Assembly (NCBI GenBank): GCA_963714795.1
Contig: CAVQPS010000009.1
Location: 620,001-684,000 of the forward strand
Direction: 5' to 3'
DNA from: DATIXJ01 sp963714795
Lineage (GTDB): Bacteria > Bacteroidota > Ignavibacteria > UBA10030 > SZUA-254
Length of the DNA stretch: 64,000 nt
Numbering within the stretch: the stretch's first letter is position 1; every line of letters starts with the position of its first letter. Below are positions 26,327 to 35,878 of this stretch, piece by piece. The notes beneath the pieces were generated by a model. It did not search any database, was not told where the DNA came from, and saw only the letters and a program-made list of their open reading frames with translations. Position numbers and translations under genes: made by a program.

Positions 26327-28142
26327 TTACTCATCAGGTGTTGCGGGTGTTTGAGAAATAATGTTTTTCAAGGAATTGTTGCGGATTAAGTGACCGTAGA
26401 GATATTGTTCGATGCACATGCTTGCGATCGGTGCAGACACAACGCCGCCGAATCCGGCATTTTCCACCAAAACACAAATTGCTATTTTCGGATGATCGGC
26501 AGGGGCATAACCGATAAACCATGCATGATCTTTACCATGCGGGTTTTGTGCGGTTCCGGTTTTACCCGCGACAGCTACGCCTTGAACTCTTGCCGTAAAT
26601 GCCGTGCCGCCGGGTTCGTTGACGCATCCGTACATGCCTTTCTGAATTAAATCCCACGTGTGATCGGAAAGATCAATGCGTCGTGCTTTCCGGCACGACA
26701 ATTTGAAATTGTCCCGTTTCTTTGTCACGAATTTTTTCAACCACATGCGGCTTGCGATAAAATCCTCTGTTCCCTAATGCCGCGGCATAGCATGCCATCT
26801 GTAACGGCGAAACACCGACCTCACCCTGACCGATGGCAAGACTCACAAGATATCCCTGAGTCCATTTACCCTTACCGTACACGCGATCGTAATATTCTTC
26901 GGATGGGAGTAATCCGGATGTTTCTTCGAGAATATCGATGCCGGTCGGTTGACCGAAACCAAATTGTTGTCCGTATTCCGTCCAACGTTCAAATCCGGTC
27001 TTGAGCATTAATTGATAGAAAAATACGTCGCACGACCGCTGAATCGCCTCCACGACGTTTGTCGAACCATGCGTTCCATGATCTTTAAAAATTTTCGTCC
27101 CATAATGAAAAAAACCGGTACATTGCACCCGCCAGTTCTCAGTAATGACGCTTTCTTGGAGAGCGGCGGCGGCGAGTACCATTTTAAATGTTGAACCGGG
27201 AGGATACCGCGTCAACGTTGCCCTGTTGAATAATGGATGAGTGGAATCGGTGTTGACGGAATTCCAGACTTCCGGAGATGTACCGCCGCCGAAATCGGTC
27301 AGGTCGTAGTCCGGTTTGCTGACCAGCGCAATAACGCCGCCGTCATCGGGATCTATGGCAACCACGGCACCGCGTCTGGTTGCCAGCAATGATTCAGCCA
27401 TTGCCTGCACGCCCTCATCGATTGCGAGATACAGGTCGTTTCCTTCTTTGACGGGAATATCGTTCTTGCCGTCATTATATGCGCCGAGCATCTGACCCTT
27501 TGCATTAACCGTAATAAATTCGTAACCCTTTTTTCCGCGAAGATCCCGTTCGTAACCGGCTTCCAACCCGGTTGCGCCGATGTTGTCGCCGGGGCGGTAT
27601 TCTCCGGCAAGCTCCGTCAATTGTTGATCGGAAATTTCTTTCGTGTAACCGAACAAATGCGCGGCTTTTGCCTTTGTAGGATAGAATCGTTTCGATTCAA
27701 TTTGATAATCGACGCCGGGTAGTTTGTCGCGGTTTTCTTCGAGGATGGAAAGCGTCGGAAAATCAATATCCCGTTTCACTTTGATGGGGGCGAACCGGTT
27801 GTAAATTTTTCCTTTTCGGATTCGTTCTTTAATGAATGCCGTATCGAGCCGAAGAACGGATGCAAGATATTCGAGATTGGAGAGGCGGAATTCCGACGGC
27901 GTGATGGTGACGGTATAGGAAGGATGATTGTCGACCAGCAGCTCACCATGCCGGTCGAATATCAAGCCCCGGATCGGGTCGCGCGCAATCGGACGGATAC
28001 TGTTCTCTTCCGATTTTTTTCCATAAACGTCCTGATACAACAGCTGGAGCTGTAACAGCCGTCCGAGAAAAATCGTAAATACGATTCCAATGGCAATAAA
28101 GAAGAATCTCTTCCGTGAAAATTGTTCCAGTCCGCCGTTCAT
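26327..28142 (-). CDS. mrdA: Penicillin-binding protein 2 (transpeptidase), frameshifted
   Basis: Class B PBP that cross-links elongation peptidoglycan, partner of RodA. N-terminal membrane anchor at about residues 11-31, pedestal domain, then transpeptidase motifs: PPGSTFKMVLAAAAL (catalytic SxxK), QRSCDVFFYQL (SxD/N) and AGKTGTAQ (KTG). The first part ends early at 26673 after PESTTH. Removing one base of the TTT at 26687-26689 gives VVPEARRIDLSDHTWDLIQKGMYG and continues through KTGTAQ to 26327. As given, the enzyme would lose the KTG motif and be dead, which is hard to believe in an intact mre operon, so a one-base insertion error is likely. Overlaps mreD by four bases (ATGA). Confidence 0.9.
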
Positions 28143-28624
28143 AAGAAAATTTTCCGGGAAAAGATAAACATCGGCAATAATGTCAACGTGGCAGTATAAA
28201 ATGTCGTGGCAAGCCCGACTTGAAAAATTGCGTTCATCAATCCGATATCACTGCCCTGTGTAAAAATCACAAAATAAATCGTGTTATGAACCAGCGACGT
28301 GACCAGGACGATAATAATAAACCGGTAACTGCCCAGCGTGAGCGGAGTTTTATTTTCATTGAAGAAATATCCTGCAACGAATCCGCAAATCGTTTTTGTA
28401 AATGCTGAGAGACCGATAAAATTTCCCGTGACCAGATCGAACATCAGCCCGATGCAAAACCCCCACATCGTTGCGGCAAGTTGCCCTTCTTTTAATGCCA
28501 GGTATACAACCCAGATGGTGAGAAGATCGGGCGTGATACCCTCCAGCGTCAAAATGCGCATCAATTGGGTTTGGATGATAACAAAGAGGATCGAAAGAAG
28601 AAAGTATTTCAGGCGCCGTGTCAT
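28139..28624 (-). CDS. mreD: Rod shape-determining protein MreD
   Basis: A 161-residue inner-membrane protein with five or six hydrophobic helices (RYFLLSILFVIIQT-type start, GFCIGLMFDLVTGNFIGLSAF in the middle). MreD is poorly conserved, so the call rests on size, topology, the LALKEGQLAATMWGFCIGL pattern and its place between mreC and mrdA. Its start overlaps the mreC stop (TAATG) and its end overlaps the mrdA start (ATGA), indicating translational coupling. Confidence 0.9.
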   Translation of the reverse strand: MTRRLKYFLLSILFVIIQTQLMRILTLEGITPDLLTIWVVYLALKEGQLAATMWGFCIGLMFDLVTGNFIGLSAFTKTICGFVAGYFFNENKTPLTLGSYRFIIIVLVTSLVHNTIYFVIFTQGSDIGLMNAIFQVGLATTFYTATLTLLPMFIFSRKIFL

Positions 28625-29457
28625 TATTTCGCGTGATAGGTTTTTTTCTCTAACGCTTCCCGTTCCGTATCGTTGACTGCCGTAATGACGAACACCTGTT
28701 CCAGCGTCGAGAAATCGACACTCGGTGTCACTTCTATTTCTTTAAAAAGATTTCCCGGCTTTTCCGTTACTTTCGACACGAATCCGATTTTGACGTTGCG
28801 CGGAAATATATTGCTGTATTCCGAAGTCATGACGACATCACCGGGACGGATATCTTGAGACTTTGCCACGTTATTCAGATGAAGATTTTCACCGCCGTCC
28901 CAGGCAATGATGCCGTCGATGCGGCTCCGTTGTATTTTCGCGCTTGCCCGGAAATCTTTGTTCAACATCAATTGTCCGATCGAATAATGTGAACTGGTGA
29001 GCAAAATGCGCCCGACAAGTCCGTTTTCAGAAATAATCGGCATATCGGTTTTGACGCCGTCCGATTCACCGACGTTGAGTGTGATGGTATTGCGGAGAAG
29101 ATGTAAACTCTTTCCGACAACATCACCGGTGACAAGAGTAAACGGCCGCTGCTCTTTGAGCCCGACGAAATTGCGAAGGCGGATGTTCTCCAACCGCGCT
29201 TCGCGTAACCGGTTCACTTCATCGGATAAATTAACGTTGAGCTGGCGGAGGATTTCGTTTTCGCGTTTGAGCTCGACAAAATTCGGAATGGAAGAAAGTC
29301 CCTGCTGGAAAATGCCGACGAATCCGATCGTATAAGAACGGATGGCACGGATTTGCGCGTTATCGTTTGTTCCGAGGAGGATGAGTGAAACGATCAGGAG
29401 AATAACGAAGATAACGTATTCCTTGAAAAGAACGAATATGTTGAACAGTCTCTGCAT
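28624..29457 (-). CDS. mreC: Rod shape-determining protein MreC
   Basis: A 277-residue bitopic periplasmic scaffold. Seen: one membrane helix at about 12-30, a coiled coil with FVELKRENEILRQLNVNLSDEVNRLREARLEN (about 60-95), then a beta-rich domain with GDVVGKSLHLLRNTITLNVGESDGVKTDMPIISENGLVGRI, a classic MreC stretch. It begins 50 bases after mreB. MreC links MreB filaments and MreD to PBP2 and RodA. Confidence 0.95.
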   Translation of the reverse strand: MQRLFNIFVLFKEYVIFVILLIVSLILLGTNDNAQIRAIRSYTIGFVGIFQQGLSSIPNFVELKRENEILRQLNVNLSDEVNRLREARLENIRLRNFVGLKEQRPFTLVTGDVVGKSLHLLRNTITLNVGESDGVKTDMPIISENGLVGRILLTSSHYSIGQLMLNKDFRASAKIQRSRIDGIIAWDGGENLHLNNVAKSQDIRPGDVVMTSEYSNIFPRNVKIGFVSKVTEKPGNLFKEIEVTPSVDFSTLEQVFVITAVNDTEREALEKKTYHAK

Positions 29458-29507
29458 GCATGGGGAACGTCACCGGCTTGCCGATAACGAACGATCCGTT
29501 TCTTCGT

Positions 29508-30533
29508 TTAATATCGTCTGCTCTTGATCAGAACTTTGTGATAATGATGAAGATGTTCGAGAACTTTGCCGGTACCGCGGACAACCGCGGTGAGCGGATC
29601 TTCCGCGACATACACCGGTAAACTGGTTTCGAGGCGAAGTCGTTCGTCGAGCTGTTTGAGAAGTGCTCCGCCGCCGGAAAGCATAATGCCGCGGTCGAGA
29701 ATATCGGCGGAAAGTTCCGGTGGCGTGCGCTCCAGCGTGAGCTTGACGGCATCCACAATCTGTTGTACCGGCTCATTTAACGCTTCACGGATTTCCACGG
29801 AACTTGCCTCCGTCGTTTTGGGAATACCGTTGACCAGATCACGGCCCTTGACTTGAATGCTGATTTCTTCTTTCAGCGGCATCGTCGACCCGACCTCACA
29901 TTTGATCGATTCCGCTGTTCGTTCGCCGATAAGGATGTTATGATTTTTTTTGAAGAATTGTATGATGGCATTGTTCATTTCATCACCGGCAATCCGGATC
30001 GACTCTTCATTGACGATGCCCGACAATGCGATGACGGCAATTTCCGTCGTGCCGCCGCCGATATCGACGATCATATTTCCGGCAGGCGCATCAACATCGA
30101 GTCCGATGCCGATTGCCGCGGCCATCGGTTCGGCAATGAGATGCACTTCTTTTGCTCCCGCATGTTCCGCCGCATCACGAACGGCACGTTTCTCGACTTC
30201 CGTAACGCCGCTCGGCACGCAAACCACAATCCGCCTGCTCGGCAGCCAGTTGGAATGAACCTTCTTGATGAATTCGCGTAACATGCCTTCGGCAATTTCA
30301 AAGTCGGCAATAACCCCGTCGCGCATCGGACGAATGGTACGGATGTCGCGATGCGTTCTGCCGAGCATTTCACGCGCTTCATTGCCGATGGCAACGATAC
30401 GTTTCGTGTTCCGGTCGAACGCAACGATGGAAGGTTCGTTGAGGACAATTCCTTTGCCCTTCATGTGAATGAGTGTGTTTGCAGTGCCGAGGTCGATGGC
30501 AAGATCTGCCGAAAACATGGAAAGAAAGCTCAT
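29508..30533 (-). CDS. mreB: Rod shape-determining protein MreB
   Basis: Bacterial actin that guides cell-wall elongation. The 341-residue protein has the actin-fold nucleotide motifs DLAIDLGTANTLIH (phosphate 1), VDIGGGTTEIAVIALSGIV (phosphate 2) and GIMLSGGGALLKQLDERL (adenosine), plus EPMAAAIGIGLDV. The ATG at 30533 (MSFLSMFSADLAID) leaves a short amphipathic start of the membrane-binding type. First mre gene, 31 bases after purH, so the purine and shape genes may share a transcript. Confidence 0.97.
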   Translation of the reverse strand: MSFLSMFSADLAIDLGTANTLIHMKGKGIVLNEPSIVAFDRNTKRIVAIGNEAREMLGRTHRDIRTIRPMRDGVIADFEIAEGMLREFIKKVHSNWLPSRRIVVCVPSGVTEVEKRAVRDAAEHAGAKEVHLIAEPMAAAIGIGLDVDAPAGNMIVDIGGGTTEIAVIALSGIVNEESIRIAGDEMNNAIIQFFKKNHNILIGERTAESIKCEVGSTMPLKEEISIQVKGRDLVNGIPKTTEASSVEIREALNEPVQQIVDAVKLTLERTPPELSADILDRGIMLSGGGALLKQLDERLRLETSLPVYVAEDPLTAVVRGTGKVLEHLHHYHKVLIKSRRY

Positions 30534-30564
30534 GTGAGTCTGTCAAGTATAATGTTTGAAGGAT

Positions 30565-32119
30565 TCAATGTTTAAAATGTCTGATGCCGGTAAAAATCAT
30601 TGCAATGTTATGTTCATTTGCCGCAGCAATCACTTCTTCATCACGTACCGATCCGCCGGGCTGGATGACTGCCGTTGCACCGGCATTTACAGCTTCCAGT
30701 AATCCGTCAGCGAACGGAAAAAATGCATCGGAGGCAACGACGGTTCCTTCGAGATCAAGTCCGGCATCCTGCGCTTTGAGAACTGCCATCCGGGAAGAAT
30801 CGAACCGCGACATTTGTCCCGCTCCGATGCCGATGGTGCGGTCCGGTTTTGCATACACAATGGCGTTGGACTTGACATTTTTTGCCACTCGCCAAGCGAA
30901 TTTCATCGCTGTATATTCTTCATCGGTCGGTTTTCGTTTCGTGACGATCTGCAGTCGATCGGGAATGAGATCGATATCGTCCGGAGTTTGAGCCAGCAAT
31001 CCCGCCTGCAACATATTTGATGATAAGATGATTGCGGGAGCGGACTGATTGCACTTGCCGGATCAGCCGGCGGTCTTTTTTCTTTTTCAAAAAATCAAGA
31101 ACGCCATTTTCATATGATGGTGCAATAATCACTTCGGTAAAAATTTTGTCGATCAATTGAGCAGTCGGCATATCCAACGCTCGGTTGACGGCAACGATAC
31201 CGCCGAATGCTGATTTGGTATCGGTTGTCAATGCTTTATTGTACGCTTCAGTAAGAGTTGTTCCCGATCCGACGCCGCACGGATTTGTATGTTTGATGAT
31301 GACAACGGTCGGTTCGGAAAATTCTTCCACAAGTTCCGCCGCGGCGTGAATGTCGACAATATTATTGTACGATAATTCTTTGCCGTGAAGAGTTTCGAAA
31401 AATTCATGAAAGCTGCCGTATAACGCCGCTTGCTGATGCGGATTTTCTCCATACCGGAGTTCCTGTGACTTTGGCAAGGAAATTGAAAATACTTCCGGCA
31501 AAGCAGTCGCAGTTTTTTCTCCGCGACACTGAGAAAGGTAGTCGAAAATAATCGAATCGTATCGGGCAGTATGCCGGAAAACATTTTTTGCAAGCCGGAA
31601 ACGGGTTCCTTCCGAAACCGAGCCGCCGTGCTGTTGCATTTCGGAAAGAACGGTACCATAATCTTCCGGATTGACGATGACGGTTTTAAACTTAAAATTC
31701 TTGGCTGCCGACCGGAGCATTGCCGGGCCGCCGATATCGATTTGTTCGATGGCTTCATCGAACGTAATGCCGCTCTTTGCAATGGTTTGCTCGAATGGGT
31801 ACAGATTGACAACAACCATATCGATCGGTGAAATTTGAAATTCTTCCAATTGTTTTCGATGATGCGCATTGTCCATAACCGCCAACAATCCGCCGTGAAT
31901 CTTCGGATGAAGCGTCTTGACACGGCCGTCAAGGATTTCCGGAAATCCTGTAACGTCGGAAATCGAAATTGCCCGTACACCGGAATCGCAAAGTGTTTTC
32001 AATGTTCCGCCGGTCGAAATAATTTCAACGCCGACCTCTGTCAGGGATTTTGCGAATTCCACAATTCCTGTTTTATCGGACACGCTGATCAGAGCCCGCC
32101 GTATCGTTACCGGATTCAT
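30565..32119 (-). CDS. purH: Bifunctional AICAR transformylase / IMP cyclohydrolase, frameshifted
   Basis: Last two steps of IMP synthesis. The N-terminal cyclohydrolase part (RRALISVSDKTGIVEFAKSL, STGGTLKTL, FPEILDGRVKTLHPKIHGGLL) and the transformylase part (LRYGENPHQQAALYG, IIKHTNPCGVGSG, SAFGGIVAVNRALD) are intact. The frame then slips between about 31050 and 31068. With one base removed it reads NQSAPAIILSSNMLQAGLLAQTPDD and continues through VTKRKPTDEE, KSNAIVYAK, GAGQMSRFDSS, SDAFFPF and QPGGSVRDEEVI to a stop at 30565, ending ARHFKH-like (GIRHFKH). Probable one-base insertion error. The start overlaps the purN stop (ATGA), as expected for a pur operon. Confidence 0.92.
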
Positions 32120-32754
32120 GACTGATTCACCATCGTTGCAGGAGGATTCGGAACCGTTGCTTTTCCTTCGGCAAATAATCGAATTGCCTCAGGATAAATT
32201 CGGTGTTCGATCTTCGATATTTTTGCCGCCAATGTTTCAGGCGTGTCGGTCGGATCGACCGGTACTCGTTGTTGCAACACGATCGGTCCACGATCATACT
32301 CTTCATCGACGATATGAACCGTCGCACCGGACTCGCGTACTTTTGCGTGAATGACCGCTTCGTGGACATGCATACCGTACATGCCCGTTCCGCCGAATGC
32401 CGGCAGCAAAGCCGGATGGATGTTAAGAATGCGTTGCTTAAATTGTTGAATAATCCGGGCGTCGATTTTTTTCATGTATCCGGCAAGAACGATAAAATTT
32501 ATTTTGTGTTCGTGGAGAATGTCCAATACACCATTTGTGAATGCATCATCGGAAGTAAATTGTTGTCGACTGATATGTCTGGCAGGGATTTTTTGTTCCC
32601 GAGCTATCGTCAAAGCACCGGAATCAGAATTATTGCTGATGACGAGTCCGATCCGCGTATGCGGAATTTTTCCGGCATGAATAGCATCCAGTATCGCTTT
32701 AAGATTGGAACCTTTCCCTGAAGCAAATACCGCAATGTTCAATTCTCCAGCCAA
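32116..32754 (-). CDS. purN: Phosphoribosylglycinamide formyltransferase
   Basis: Transfers the formyl group of 10-formyl-THF to GAR in purine synthesis. The 212-residue enzyme shows AVFASGKGSNLKAIL (phosphate loop), LAGYMKKIDARIIQQF, the catalytic LNIHPALLPAFGGTGMYG (Asn, His) and HIVDEEYDRGPIVLQQ (Asp). GGTGMYGMHVHEAVI matches the form common in Bacteroidota. It heads the minus-strand series purN-purH-mreBCD-mrdA-rodA and overlaps purH by four bases. Confidence 0.95.
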   Translation of the reverse strand: MAGELNIAVFASGKGSNLKAILDAIHAGKIPHTRIGLVISNNSDSGALTIAREQKIPARHISRQQFTSDDAFTNGVLDILHEHKINFIVLAGYMKKIDARIIQQFKQRILNIHPALLPAFGGTGMYGMHVHEAVIHAKVRESGATVHIVDEEYDRGPIVLQQRVPVDPTDTPETLAAKISKIEHRIYPEAIRLFAEGKATVPNPPATMVNQS

Positions 32755-32867
32755 CGATTTACCCCATTATTTTTTGCTCAAATTTACATATATTTTGGCG
32801 CATAGTCAATAAAATCGGGGAAAATGAAGTAAGATTAATTTCCGTAACACATGTACCAGGATGGCTT

Positions 32868-33809
32868 TTAACGAACTCCGCTTTCGAGGAATCGCAACGT
32901 TCCCTGATTGCTGTCGAGTTGTGCCCTGACCCCGACTGGAAACGGTATTGAATTTTTAATATGTCCGACAGGAAGACCCGAAACAAGAGGGCATTGAAGG
33001 TCACGGAATGTCTCCCGAACGACATCTTGAAGCGTTAGCGAAGGTTTACCCGGCCCGGGGATGCAATCGGTAAAATTGCCAAGCCCGATTCCACATGCAC
33101 GGGAAAATATACCGGCAAGGCGCAAATGTTGCAACATCCGGTCAATGCGATACGGTTGTTCGCCAACATCTTCCAATACAAATATCGGATCGGGTATCGA
33201 AGGAAAATAGGGAGTTCCAACCAATGTTGAAAGGATACTAAGATTGCCACCGATCAATCTTCCGCCTGCGGTTTTCCGCTTGTTGGCAATAAGCCGGTCC
33301 CGAAAAATATTTTTGATCGGCGGCGGAGGTTGGGGAGACATCAAACAGGACCAAAACAATTCTTCGGCGCGTCCATGAAGTTTGTTGCCCATTTCTCCCG
33401 AAACAAATGGGCCGGAAAAAGAAACCAAACCGATTTTTGCCAGTAACGCGCATTGCAATGCCGTGATATCGCTGTACCCGACGAGTATTTTCGGATTACG
33501 TCGGATGAGCCGGTAGTCAAGAAGCGGCAGGATGCGTTGTGATCCGTATCCGCCGCGTACCGTGAAAATGGCTTTGACAGACTTGTCGGCGAACATCGCA
33601 TTTACATCGGATGCCCGCTGGGCATCGGTTCCCGCAAGATAGCCCCGCCGGCAAAAAATATGTTTTCCCAATTTTATCCGAAAGCCGGCGCTTTCGAGGT
33701 AACGGATTCCAATTTCAATTGAATCCTGCTTTCTCGGGGGACTTGCCGGTGCGCAAATACCGATGACATCGCCCGGATGAAGTCGTGGCGGTTTTATTAT
33801 CCGGTTCAT
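32868..33809 (-). CDS. LD-carboxypeptidase (muramoyltetrapeptide carboxypeptidase, family S66)
   Basis: Serine peptidase that removes the terminal D-Ala from recycled muropeptides; cytoplasmic in most bacteria. The 313-residue protein has the S66 triad: Ser113 in LVGYSDITALQ, Glu in FVLEDVGEQPYRIDRML and His in SGLPVGHIKN. RGGYGSQRILPLLDY and GGNLSILSTLVGTPY are also typical. Start ATG at 33809 (MNRIIKPPRLHPGDVIGI). It lies upstream of purN in the same direction with about 110 bases between. Function in cell-wall recycling fits the nearby elongation genes. Confidence 0.93.
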   Translation of the reverse strand: MNRIIKPPRLHPGDVIGICAPASPPRKQDSIEIGIRYLESAGFRIKLGKHIFCRRGYLAGTDAQRASDVNAMFADKSVKAIFTVRGGYGSQRILPLLDYRLIRRNPKILVGYSDITALQCALLAKIGLVSFSGPFVSGEMGNKLHGRAEELFWSCLMSPQPPPPIKNIFRDRLIANKRKTAGGRLIGGNLSILSTLVGTPYFPSIPDPIFVLEDVGEQPYRIDRMLQHLRLAGIFSRACGIGLGNFTDCIPGPGKPSLTLQDVVRETFRDLQCPLVSGLPVGHIKNSIPFPVGVRAQLDSNQGTLRFLESGVR

Positions 33810-33973
33810 GGTGATGAAAGATAATGAGAATAGGCGTGATTCGCAACGCGTTGCAAATGGAGATGAACTTCCTTAATTTACTGCAGAGTGTTGAAACCGG
33901 ACGGATGAGACCCGTCGAAGAAAAAGGCAGGAAACATTAATGTGAAATGCCGGACCGATGTTACCGGCAAAGC

Positions 33974-34123
33974 TTACAGCTCTTGCTCGGAAATCAGCTC
34001 ATCAATTGCATATCGCTGATCAGGATTTTTTGTCAGCGGCACCGGTTGTGAAGCGGTTTTCTTTATTGCCAATGAAAGAGCAACTAATCCTGCAAGAACA
34101 CCGGCGAATGTCAAGAGTTTCAT
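33974..34123 (-). CDS. Small membrane-anchored protein (49 aa), function unknown
   Basis: A short frame that reads MKLLTFAGVLAGLVALSLAI at its start, followed by a hydrophilic tail KKTASQPVPLTKNPDQ and ending DELISEQEL. It begins with ATG at 34123, seven bases after an AAAGGA ribosome-binding site. The N-terminal 20 residues form one hydrophobic helix, so it is either a single-pass membrane protein or an exported peptide; no signal-peptidase site is obvious. It lies 15 bases after another small gene on the same strand (34139-34291), and the two probably form a little operon. I do not recognise a family. Confidence 0.6.
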   Translation of the reverse strand: MKLLTFAGVLAGLVALSLAIKKTASQPVPLTKNPDQRYAIDELISEQEL

Positions 34124-34138
34124 GGTACGGTCCTTTCA

Positions 34139-34291
34139 TTATTGAGTGCAAATGAGTCCCTGTGATTTCCACAATTTCAGGAATGCGATTGCGAACCAAT
34201 TTTGATTTTCGACTTCATGGTGAAGGTAATAGCCGAATTCCATGCGTTGTTCTCTCGTCAGAACCGGCAGATGATATTTCAATTTCTTCAT
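34139..34291 (-). CDS. Small soluble protein (50 aa), function unknown
   Basis: Starts at ATG 34291 (MKKLKYHLPVLTREQRMEFG) with an excellent AAGGAG site eight bases upstream; the longer frame to 34363 lacks any such site. The product is basic at the N-terminus, has an aromatic-rich middle (YYLHHEVENQNWFAIAFLKLW) and no membrane segment or Cys cluster apart from one C-terminal Cys. It precedes the 49-residue membrane protein gene by 15 bases. No family recognised. The strong ribosome-binding site and the pairing are the reasons to believe it is real. Confidence 0.6.
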   Translation of the reverse strand: MKKLKYHLPVLTREQRMEFGYYLHHEVENQNWFAIAFLKLWKSQGLICTQ

Positions 34292-34439
34292 GAACCAACT
34301 CCTTATGAATTTTCTTGTATCAATTAAGCACATGTTCATAGGGAGATATGTGGGAAATGTCACTCTCGGTGTGGAGCGTCACCTTGTCGGCGGGAGGGGA
34401 TATCGAAATCTTGATTTACAGGCAAAAATAAAACAAATT

Positions 34440-34631
34440 TCAGCCTTCAAACGCAACATCGATAAAAATATTTCCTTCGGTCGAAATTGTGATCGTCAAT
34501 ACATTCGGCCGGCAGCACACGGTGCAATCTTCCGTGTAGACCTGTTTGCGGCCTCCGGAAATATCGACAAATGTCTCGTTTTCCTCGCCGCACGAAGGAC
34601 ATTGATATGTGATGACGTTTTCGTCGTTCAT
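34440..34631 (-). CDS. CPXCG-motif cysteine-rich protein
   Basis: A 63-residue zinc-ribbon-like protein of the CPXCG family (PF14255 type). The two metal-binding knuckles are YQCPSCGEEN and DCTVCCRPN, followed by a short beta strand LTITISTEGNIFIDV. The family has no firmly established role. ATG at 34631 (MNDENVITYQCPSCG) is only eight bases from the start of the divergent pseudouridine synthase gene, so each gene's promoter must lie inside the other's coding sequence. Confidence 0.85.
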   Translation of the reverse strand: MNDENVITYQCPSCGEENETFVDISGGRKQVYTEDCTVCCRPNVLTITISTEGNIFIDVAFEG

Positions 34632-34639
34632 AATTTGAT

Positions 34640-35236
34640 ATGAAAAAGGTATTAAGATATTTTCTCTTCTACAAACCGTACGGAGTGTTGTGCCAATTTT
34701 CCGATACCGAAGGTCGAACAACGTTAAAGAATTTCGGTCCGTTTCCGGACGATATCTATCCGGTTGGTCGATTGGATGCCGATAGCGAGGGACTTGTTTT
34801 CTTGACGAATGATGGCGCGTTGAAGCATTTTCTGCTCGAGCCGAAGTTCGATCATTCCCGTACGTATCTCGTTCAAGTGGAACACGTACCCACCGAAGAA
34901 TCGCTGGAACGTCTTCGCCAGGGTGTTATCATCGAAGGTCGAAAGACAAAATCCGCCGATGTTCGATTGTTAACCGAAAATCCCGATCTTCCGCCCCGTC
35001 CGGTTCCGATCCGATACCGAAAAAATGTTCCGACTGCCTGGCTTGAAATCACTTTACGCGAAGGGAAAAACCGTCAGGTGCGGAAAATGACTGCGGCTGT
35101 CAATCATCCCACGCTGCGATTGGTTCGCATCGCCATCGAATCGTTTACACTACAGGGATTGAAACCGGGGGAATATCGCGAGATTTCCCCTGCCGAAATT
35201 CAAAAACGCTTCGGTGATCGGTTTCCTTCTCACTGA
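34640..35236 (+). CDS. RsuA/RluE-family pseudouridine synthase
   Basis: Isomerises a specific uridine in rRNA to pseudouridine. The 198-residue protein lacks the N-terminal S4 domain of RsuA and RluB, as RluE does. Motifs: FYKPYGVLCQFSD, the catalytic GRLDADSEGLVFLTNDG (Asp), RTYLVQVEHVP, and LREGKNRQVRKMTAAVNHPTLRLVRIAI. The target is probably in 23S rRNA as for RluE (inference). Start ATG at 34640. Confidence 0.9.
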   Translation: MKKVLRYFLFYKPYGVLCQFSDTEGRTTLKNFGPFPDDIYPVGRLDADSEGLVFLTNDGALKHFLLEPKFDHSRTYLVQVEHVPTEESLERLRQGVIIEGRKTKSADVRLLTENPDLPPRPVPIRYRKNVPTAWLEITLREGKNRQVRKMTAAVNHPTLRLVRIAIESFTLQGLKPGEYREISPAEIQKRFGDRFPSH

Positions 35237-35263
35237 AAAATTCCTATAAAATATTTTTGAGAT

Positions 35264-35872
35264 ATGAACAACGAACTCGATAAACTGAATGTTGATGCCG
35301 ATCCCATCAAGCAATTTCATGTATGGTATGACGAAGCAGAACATGCCGGCATCGCACTGCCCAATGCGATGACACTTGCCACGGCAACGGGGGATGGCAT
35401 TCCTTCTGCGCGTGTCGTTCTTCTGAAGAAGGTGGATGAGAAAGGATTCGTCTTTTTCACAAATTATAACAGCCGCAAATCAATTGAACTGCTTCACAAT
35501 CCTCGCGCAGCGTTGGTCCTGCATTGGCAACTGCTTGAACGTCAGGTGCGGATCGAAGGCGCTATCGAAAAAGTTTCTGATGGTGAGTCGGATGAATACT
35601 TCCATTTGCGGCTGAGAGAAAGCCAGATCGGTGCAATCGTTTCGCCGCAAAGCGAGGTCATTGAAAACCGTGAAGAGCTGGACCGGAAAGCAAAAGAATT
35701 GTTGCACTTCTATGAAGGGAAAACGATTCCGCGTCCGTCTCATTGGGGCGGTTATCGTGTCATACCGATGCGTATTGAATTTTGGCAAGGGCGTGAAGCC
35801 CGACTGCATGATCGGATTGTTTATGAACGAACTCACGATACGGCATGGAAGATTAACCGGCTCGCACCATGA
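35264..35872 (+). CDS. pdxH: Pyridoxamine 5'-phosphate oxidase
   Basis: FMN-dependent oxidation of PNP/PMP to PLP. The 202-residue length is normal; motifs include PNAMTLATATGDGIPSARVVLLKK, FVFFTNYNSRKSIEL, QVRIEGAIEKVS and the C-terminal SHWGGYRVIPMRIEFWQGREARLHDR signature. It follows the pseudouridine synthase gene by 27 bases. It is convergent with a PLP-dependent enzyme gene seven bases away, a pleasing but possibly accidental pairing of cofactor synthesis and use. Confidence 0.96.
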   Translation: MNNELDKLNVDADPIKQFHVWYDEAEHAGIALPNAMTLATATGDGIPSARVVLLKKVDEKGFVFFTNYNSRKSIELLHNPRAALVLHWQLLERQVRIEGAIEKVSDGESDEYFHLRLRESQIGAIVSPQSEVIENREELDRKAKELLHFYEGKTIPRPSHWGGYRVIPMRIEFWQGREARLHDRIVYERTHDTAWKINRLAP

Positions 35873-35878
35873 AATATA

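Noticed and set aside
26680..26695. Programmed frameshifting in mrdA and the other broken genes
   Set aside because: The sites share no slippery heptamer or downstream structure and occur in unrelated genes; nearly all need a single-base deletion, which fits insertion errors better.
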